Part shown: one piece after another, positions 59,201 to 64,000 of the stretch
How positions within the stretch are numbered: position 1 is the first letter of the stretch
How the letters are laid out: each line of letters opens with the position of its first letter
Assembly (NCBI RefSeq): GCF_024166365.1
Contig: NC_064819.1
Span: forward strand, 153,022,293 to 153,086,292
Reading direction: 5' to 3'
Length of the DNA: 64,000 bases
From: Elephas maximus indicus
Lineage: Eukaryota; Chordata; Mammalia; Proboscidea; Elephantidae
Translations under genes and position numbers: made by a program
The notes under the pieces: generated by a model
The model's input: the letters and a program-made list of their open reading frames with translations, nothing else
The model's database searches: none
Told to the model about the DNA's origin: nothing

Positions 59201-62200
59201 CCTTATCACCTTCACATAATAAGAGTTGTTGCTGCTGTTGTCAGTTGCTGTCAAGTTGATTCTGACTCATGACGACCCCAGTGTTAAGCAGTACAACAGC
59301 ACTCCACAGGGTTTTAAAGCTGTGATCTTTCAGAAGCAGACTGCCAGGTCTGTCTTCCAAGGCGGCTCTGTGCAGGTTAGAATCATCAACCTTTTGGCTA
59401 CCGGTTGAGCGCTTGATCATTTGCGCCACCCAGGGACTCCATAATAAGCACTTACTACATGACAGGCACCACCTTAGTCCTTACTGTGCATTGTTAGGCG
59501 TAAGAATCCTCTAAGTTAGGTACTGAGGAAACTGAGGCCGAAGGAGATAATATAAGTTCATGATCGGGGTAGAGCCAGGATCTTTTGATGAGCAGCCGAG
59601 TGTAAAATACTTTCAAAAGTAGATGTCTACGTTTCCTTTAAAATACTCTACAATACAAGCATTTCATTAAGTCTGTCTTGCCACCCTTCCCCCCGCCCCC
59701 ATTATGGAAGGTGACAGTCTACAAAGTGATGAAAACAGATGACAACGGAACTTATTTTAAAGTGTGTGTGTACAGCTGACCAGCTGCAGCAGAACCTTGC
59801 CTGACATTCCCGAGCAGACCCGAGGCACCAGGTCACCTCTTCTTGGGACTGCTTGTCTCCACTGAGTAGCTGGGCAAGGGCAGCAACATGGGCAATTACA
59901 AGGCCACCTGCTTCCTGGCTGCCCAGTGAGAGTCCCAGGCTCTACACATATTCGTGACCCGCCCCCTCCTGGTTAACTGAGCTGGCTCATTGTCACTGCA
60001 GCAAAGCATCCGATGAAACCCAGAGCCACACCCCACTTGTGACCCAGACTGGTTCTGACTGAGCCCAGTACGTTCTCAGGCACACTACACTCTACCACAG
60101 GAAAATAATTTGACAGCAGAGCCCAGCTTCCTCCTCCTTCCAGCCCCTCTGGGCTCCCCATGTTTGTTTTAGCTGGGTAAGAGTAACTCTGATTAGCATC
60201 ATTTACATGAACAACTTACCACTTATGTCTAATTACCATATGGCACAACAATGATTATGCATATCGTTAAATATGTGCCAGATTAATTGTGTTGCTCACT
60301 GTATTTGATTACAACAGCAATCTTGGGTGTAATCAGGGTACATTCAGCTTCCATGACGATCTCAAGGTCATCTAGTTACTGTTTAAAAATAATAGAATAC
60401 TACCGGGCAGTATTCTTGGGAAATAAAGCCTACTTCTAAAGCCAGATGTTAATAACAATAATGGTAGCTACATTTATCCAAGGTCTACAACATTATGAGC
60501 CTGATGATATTTCAACCTCACTATAATCCTATGAGCTAAGTATCACTTTCCTATTTCATACATGAAGGGACTTAAATGACTTGCCTATGGTCACAGCTAG
60601 AACTGGGATTCACACTCAGATCTGTTGGTCTTTCCTCTTGGCCAAGTAAATGGAGGGAGTGCACGAAGGAAATGGGCACATGGGCCTCATAGCTGAGAAT
60701 GACTTTCACATGCTTGTACGACACTCTGGATTAGTAAGGTCACACCACATATACCAAATATTCACTTGGGAAGGTTACAAAAGTATGTTGTGCGTATGCA
60801 CACACAACCACACAGGAATTCATTTCTTCCTCTATTACCTATATTTATTTTGAGCGCCTGGGCTGGACTTCATGTGAATCTGTCTGCCCTGCCCTCAGCA
60901 AGAAAAGCAGGAGCTAAGAGTTAACAGAGAGAATCTGAACTGAGTGGGCAAAAGGTTTTCACACAGTGAAACAGAGAAATGGCGAGACGGAAACTCTCAG
61001 CAGCAGCTGAGAGAAGAGGGAGGGTGTCAAGCTGTGTACAGCAGTTCCTAGCCAGTGAGTAAAGAGGAAGGTGAGCAAAGGGAACAAGAGCTCTGGTGGA
61101 CTTTTTAAGGGGACATTTACAAAACCTTTACCTCATCCATGATTTGATGACAATGTAAGGTCCAATACAAATAGACAGCACCATCTTGACGTCCGAGTAA
61201 GATAGACAAACACAAACTAGTTCATACCCATTCACTCTGCACCACAGCTGTAGAATTGTGTCTATGACTGGTAACAATCAAATTTCTCTACTCCTTGTTT
61301 ATTTTGTATTATTTTAAATGTACATAAAGTTCTGTTTTCTAGGAAAGTAATGAGACCATAACAATAAATAATAATAAACAGGTAATGTTGTTTGCTTGGT
61401 TTTATAATTCTCTCTGCTGCCCATAATAGAAGACAACCAAAAGTATATATTAAAAACAAAACCCAGCAGCTAATTCCTGTAACAAAGAGGATAATAATTA
61501 ACTGTTGCTAATATATTTATTTAGAGTTCAAAGATCCTATTGGTCTCTCCCAAATGTATGACACTATATGTTGGCAGATTTTTCAGTAGCGGGGCCAGGA
61601 ATCAGCTTGACCTGAGTTCAAGTTCTAGTTTCATCCCTTATTGACAGTGTGAGCTGAAATTAGAAACTTAACTACTCTGAGCCTCAGTTCCTCCATCTGT
61701 AAAATGGGAATAGTAATTCCTACCTCGTGGAATAGTTGAGAATTAAATAATATAATGCATGCAATGAGATTATTAGCACAATGCCAGGCATTTGTTGAAT
61801 AATTATTGTTGCTACACATCAAATGGTATTGCTATTTATAGATCTTGGTCATTTAAAACAAAGGTATTAAAAGCTCATACGTGAATGCAACACTGTCTTA
61901 AAGGTAATGAAAGAGAAGTATGGGTTGACTGTGTGACCTTTAAGAATGTTTTACTTACCCATAAATACAAGAGATGTCGATAACCACGTCTATCATATCA
62001 CAGCACAGCTCATAGGTTTGCATATCCACCGGGGTACTATCAGTTGCGATATAAATTTTACTGACCACATCAAATAGAAATGCCTTTTCAATCCCAGAAT
62101 TCTGAAACAAAAAGAAGATGCTGCCTTACAGTAACAGCTGATTTCAAACATCATAGTTAGATAAAATTATATGCCATCCTCAATGTAAAATTGCATCACT

Positions 62201-63396
62201 AAAAATTTAAGTTGTGGCACTTCATTACATCTTAAACTTCATAGTCATAAACTTCTTAACAATGGAACTGCATCAGAAACGAAAAGTAGAAGTTAATTAC
62301 TGTAAATCATTAACTTTAAGTAAACAAATTGGGCAGTGTTTCTCAACTCCTAGAGGTGTACCTGTAGTACAGAAAAAGCCAAGTAACAAAACTAACCAAC
62401 ATAGTATTATACACCAAAAAAAGTGCATTTTATCAACTGTAAATTAAAAAAACAAATTTAAAAAATCTAAACAAACAAAAAGCCCACTGCCATTGAGTCG
62501 ATTCCGACTCATAGCAGCTCTAGAGGAGAGAGTAGAACTGCCCCATACATTTTCCAAGGAGCTGCTGGCAGATTTGAACTAACGACCTTCTGGTTAGCAG
62601 CTAAACTCTAAAAAAAACAAACTAACCCCAAACTGTGCAGTGACAGGGCCAATGTGAGTCCAATTAATAGGTCTCCTAAAGTGACCCTGCTCACCTGCAA
62701 CTCTGCAGAGTCTGCCTGGAGCTGGTGGTTTGTAGGACTCATTCAGCACATTCTTCATATGGTGTTTGTTAAACAAATAAAAATATATTTAACAATATAT
62801 GACCTATTGCCAAAATCAAGTTTTATGCCGCCTATCTTAGAGCTCTATCAATACTGAATGATCACCTACAGCTTGAATAAATACTCCAACTCTACCAGTG
62901 AAACACAGGAGTGAAAATTTAAGGGACGCAAAACAGTATCTATGAGCGCCTCTATGCTCACTGCACTGAGGGCTGCCAGAGGCACAGGTCAGGCTGGTGG
63001 GCAGGCAGGAGTGGGGATCACCTCTGAGGAAGCGGCACGGCGGGGTGGCCTAGCACACTCTGCAGGGTAAAAGTACAGTGAGAAAAGTCACTGCCTCTCA
63101 AGATATTTGCAAAATTGAAGTTTGCCAATTAAAAAAAAAAAAAAAATCAAAGGGTAATCTTCAAAAGTAACACTCAAGTGACCTTGAATTGCAATAAGCA
63201 TGAGCAGAAGTAAGTAGATTTTTTTTACTCTTGCAACGTCATTCTCAAATTCTGCAAAACATAGGCATATTATGTACTTACTGAGATAAAGATGTTTAGC
63301 AAATTCTCCAGGGTTGGGAGTTGTGGGATCAGTTTCTGGACTACTTTGCTAAAAGCTTCAAATATTGAATGATCATAGATGCTTGTCAGATAAAAG
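53138..63396 (-). CDS. RRAGD: RRAGD, Ras-related GTP-binding protein D, C-terminal part (last 4 coding exons)
   Basis: RagD pairs with RagA or RagB on the lysosome and, when the dimer is in the active nucleotide state, recruits mTORC1 in response to amino acids. Four minus-strand exons (63282-63396, 61959-62101, 57376-57524, 53138-53289) join in phase and encode about 186 residues, 215-400 if the human length of 400 applies. They cover the roadblock-type C-terminal domain used for dimerisation and Ragulator binding, ending with basic [10 protein letters not shown] and the tail GTPRVLL. All junctions are AG...GT. The GTP-binding N-terminal half, with the P-loop and switch regions, lies beyond the right edge. 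Exon numbering 4-7 assumes seven exons as in human. Confidence 0.96.
53603..53650 (-). mobile_element. AfroSINE tail fragment
   Basis: ATTGGCGTTGAGTTGATTTC and ACCCTAC followed by poly-A; only the 3' part. Confidence 0.6.
53699..53712 (+). promoter_or_regulatory. CTCF core motif match
   Basis: CCAGTAGGGGGCGG fits every position of the CTCF core CCASYAGRKGGCRS. It lies in RRAGD intron 6, about 410 bp from the last exon. Confidence 0.5.
53820..53972 (+). mobile_element. AfroSINE
   Basis: AGGAGCCCTGGTTGTTAAGA (a deletion removes part of the A box) to CTCGGCGGCAACAGG. Confidence 0.9.
55640..55883 (+). mobile_element. RTE-tailed SINE, long variant
   Basis: TTGAGCTTCCAGACTAAGCT to GCAGCTAACAACAACAACA; the head is missing. 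Confidence 0.82.
56144..56286 (-). mobile_element. AfroSINE
   Basis: Antisense, CCCATTGCCATCCACTCGAT to CTAACTACTGCGCTGTGG. Confidence 0.88.
56548..56681 (-). mobile_element. AfroSINE, partial
   Basis: Antisense, TTTCCATGGGGTTTCCAAGG to CTGTGCCACCAGGGCTCCT; the RNA 3' end is missing. Confidence 0.88.
57077..57110 (+). mobile_element. SINE tail remnant
   Basis: AGAGTCGGAATCCACTCAAC then AGCACACAACAA; only the last 34 bp. Confidence 0.5.
57180..57193 (+). promoter_or_regulatory. CTCF core motif match
   Basis: CCACTAGAGGGCAG fits every position of the CTCF core. It lies in RRAGD intron 6, about 180 bp from exon 6, in the same orientation as the match at 53699. Confidence 0.5.
57376..57524 (-). 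CDS. RRAGD: RRAGD coding exon 6
   Basis: It completes the split Gly and encodes [20 protein letters not shown], then [20 protein letters not shown] and VREESFERK, with a split Gly. It is 149 nt. The acceptor is ATTCAG|CC and the donor AAAG|GTAATT. Confidence 0.97.
57921..58117 (+). mobile_element. AfroSINE, long variant
   Basis: AGGAGCCCTGGTGGGGCAAT to GGAATTGACTCAATGGTG, then a short (CA)n. It stands just before the RTE fragment at 58135. Confidence 0.9.
58135..59113 (+). pseudogene. RTE LINE reverse transcriptase fragment and 3' end
   Basis: An RTE-clade retrotransposon copy truncated at its 5' end. The translation shows the RT signature around [15 protein letters not shown] and [17 protein letters not shown]. 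The catalytic Y-x-D-D region reads TNDT in one frame and is shifted into another, so the enzyme is dead. The 3' end CAGCACCTAACAACACCAAC carries the RTE tail. Open segments of 155 and 130 codons are remnants of this ORF, not host genes. Confidence 0.88.
59226..59440 (-). mobile_element. AfroSINE, RTE-tailed
   Basis: Antisense, GTTGTTGCTGCTGTTGTCAG to GCGCCACCCAGGGACTCC. Confidence 0.88.
59445..59605 (-). mobile_element. MIR-like SINE
   Basis: Antisense pattern with TAAGTTAGGTACTGAGGAAA and AGAGCCAGGATCTTTTG. Confidence 0.55.
60170..60380. promoter_or_regulatory. AT-rich block with many homeodomain/POU-type motifs
   Basis: Within about 200 bp of RRAGD intron 5 there are TCTAATTACC, GATTAATTG, TTTGATTAC, CTGATTAGC and TTATGCATAT, with no recognisable repeat. 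This composition is common in conserved developmental enhancers. Function is inference only. Confidence 0.3.
60440..60640 (-). mobile_element. MIR-like SINE
   Basis: Antisense pattern with TCCTATGAGCTAAGTATCAC and ATGGTCACAGCTAGAACTGG. Confidence 0.6.
61590..61810 (+). mobile_element. MIR-like SINE
   Basis: Sense copy with GAGCCTCAGTTCCTCCATCT then GTAAAATGGG and ATGCCAGGCATTTGTTGAAT. Confidence 0.78.
61959..62101 (-). CDS. RRAGD: RRAGD coding exon 5
   Basis: It encodes [20 protein letters not shown], then [20 protein letters not shown] and IDISCIY, with a split Gly. It is 143 nt. The acceptor is TTTCAG|AA and the donor TATGG|GTAAGT. This is the first strand-helix part of the roadblock-like fold. 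Confidence 0.97.
62475..62612 (-). mobile_element. AfroSINE, 5' truncated
   Basis: Antisense, GCCCACTGCCATTGAGTCGA to TCTGGTTAGCAGCTAAACTC; the last part of the head is missing. Confidence 0.88.
63282..63396 (-). CDS. RRAGD: RRAGD coding exon 4
   Basis: It ends a split Ser and encodes [20 protein letters not shown], then [18 protein letters not shown]. It is 115 nt. The acceptor is TTTCAG|CT and the donor TCA|GTAAGT. This is the end of the G domain (FYLTSIYD motif) and the linker into the C-terminal domain. Confidence 0.96.
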
Positions 63397-64000
63397 CTGA
63401 AAGAGGAAACAATATTTCATCACGTTTTCCTTTTGACTGAGGACTAGATTGCTTAGGCTATGTTGTAACACCAGTAACCTCTCTTCAGTATCTACAGTTC
63501 TAACACGCACTTTCTATTCCTTCAAATTAAAAATGACCTCTGTAAAAAAATGAGCAAGCCACCCTACTCCACCTTCAAAAATCAAGAACTATGGCTCTTC
63601 TTGCCTGCTGACTGGCTGGATTAGAAGGCTTACAAATGCAGCAGTACGTGCCCATACCATCTTCCTCAGATTCTGCAAGACAATCATTTTTACACACTCC
63701 TGCCAGGTTGTCCAAGGAGCCTTGGTGGTGCAACAGTTAAGCACTCAGCTGTGAACTGAAAGGCCAGCAGTTCAAACTGGTGGGAGAAGAAAGGCCTGGC
63801 GATTTGCTGCTGTGAGATTATAGCCTAGAAAACCCTATGTGGCGGTTCTGCTCTGTCATATGGGATCACGATGAGTTGAAAATCGACTCGGTAGCATACA
63901 ACCACAGACAACATTAGCGTGTCCAGTTAGTAGCTATCATATTAGGGATACTGAAACATCTCATTTTTTCATTCTCTGATGTGCAAAATGAATGATGCAT
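63397..64000 (-). other. RRAGD: RRAGD intron 3 (partial)
   Basis: Upstream of the exon 4 acceptor, to the window edge. It contains one AfroSINE and no coding exon. Confidence 0.75.
63713..63902 (+). mobile_element. AfroSINE, long variant
   Basis: CAAGGAGCCTTGGTGGTGCA to CTCGGTAGCATACAACCA, in RRAGD intron 3. Confidence 0.88.

Larger units (their letters stand above)
57525..61958 (-). other. RRAGD: RRAGD intron 5
   Basis: This intron carries an AfroSINE (57921-58117), a degenerate RTE reverse-transcriptase fragment (58135-59113), a minus-strand SINE, MIR-like copies and an AT-rich block rich in homeodomain-type motifs (60170-60380). Confidence 0.8.

Noticed and set aside
1-64000. tRNA genes
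   Set aside because: Many A-box and B-box-like stretches (GGTTCGAATCC) occur, but each is the head of an AfroSINE with a SINE body behind it. None folds into an isolated tRNA with a CCA-ready end.
1-64000. CRISPR arrays, operons or prokaryote-style defence systems
   Set aside because: The DNA is mammalian with introns and SINEs. No regularly spaced repeats or clustered long reading frames are present.

Overview
This is vertebrate, specifically mammalian, genomic DNA. Genes are split by GT-AG introns, there is one CpG island, and interspersed repeats are dense. The dominant repeat is a tRNA-headed SINE with the core 'CCCTGGTGGC...GGTTCGAATCC...ATGGGGCAGTTCTACTCTGTCC...GACGGCA', which I recognise as the Afrotheria-specific AfroSINE. 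It occurs with RTE (BovB-like) LINE fragments ending in (AAC)n. Together these point to an afrotherian, most probably an elephant; the species call is inference.

Three protein-coding genes lie head-to-tail on the minus strand, in the order known from human 6q15. From left to right they are GABRR2 (only signal-peptide exon 1, 4100-4212; the rest lies left of the window), UBE2J1 (complete, eight coding exons between 35928 and 11843) and RRAGD (last four coding exons, 63396 to 53138; the 5' part lies right of the window). The UBE2J1 exons join in phase to 957 nt, 318 codons plus stop, with active-site Cys91 and a C-terminal membrane anchor. The RRAGD exons encode about the last 186 residues, essentially the roadblock-type C-terminal domain.

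Layout: 1-4099 is GABRR2 intron 1. 4213 to about 10.28 kb is the GABRR2 promoter side and intergenic DNA with L1 and SINE copies. About 10.28-11.84 kb is the probable UBE2J1 3' UTR. 11.84-35.93 kb is UBE2J1, whose large intron 1 carries a twin-primed RTE copy and an ERV solo LTR nested in an older LTR. 35.64-36.62 kb is the CpG-island promoter, with candidate unfolded-protein-response motifs. 36.6 to about 50.3 kb is repeat-rich intergenic DNA with one strong CTCF-motif match and one unassigned exon-like segment. About 50.3-53.14 kb is the probable RRAGD 3' UTR. 53.14-64 kb is RRAGD.

The three genes do not form a pathway: a GABA receptor subunit, an ER-membrane ubiquitin-conjugating enzyme for ERAD, and a lysosomal Rag GTPase for mTORC1. 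Most other long open frames are shadows of repeats or of the GC-rich promoter. I see no convincing new multi-gene system. The items most worth a second look are regulatory (UPR-type motifs, CTCF matches, a homeodomain-motif-rich intronic block, a candidate exon) and structural (nested and twin-primed transposon insertions, a small TIR element).
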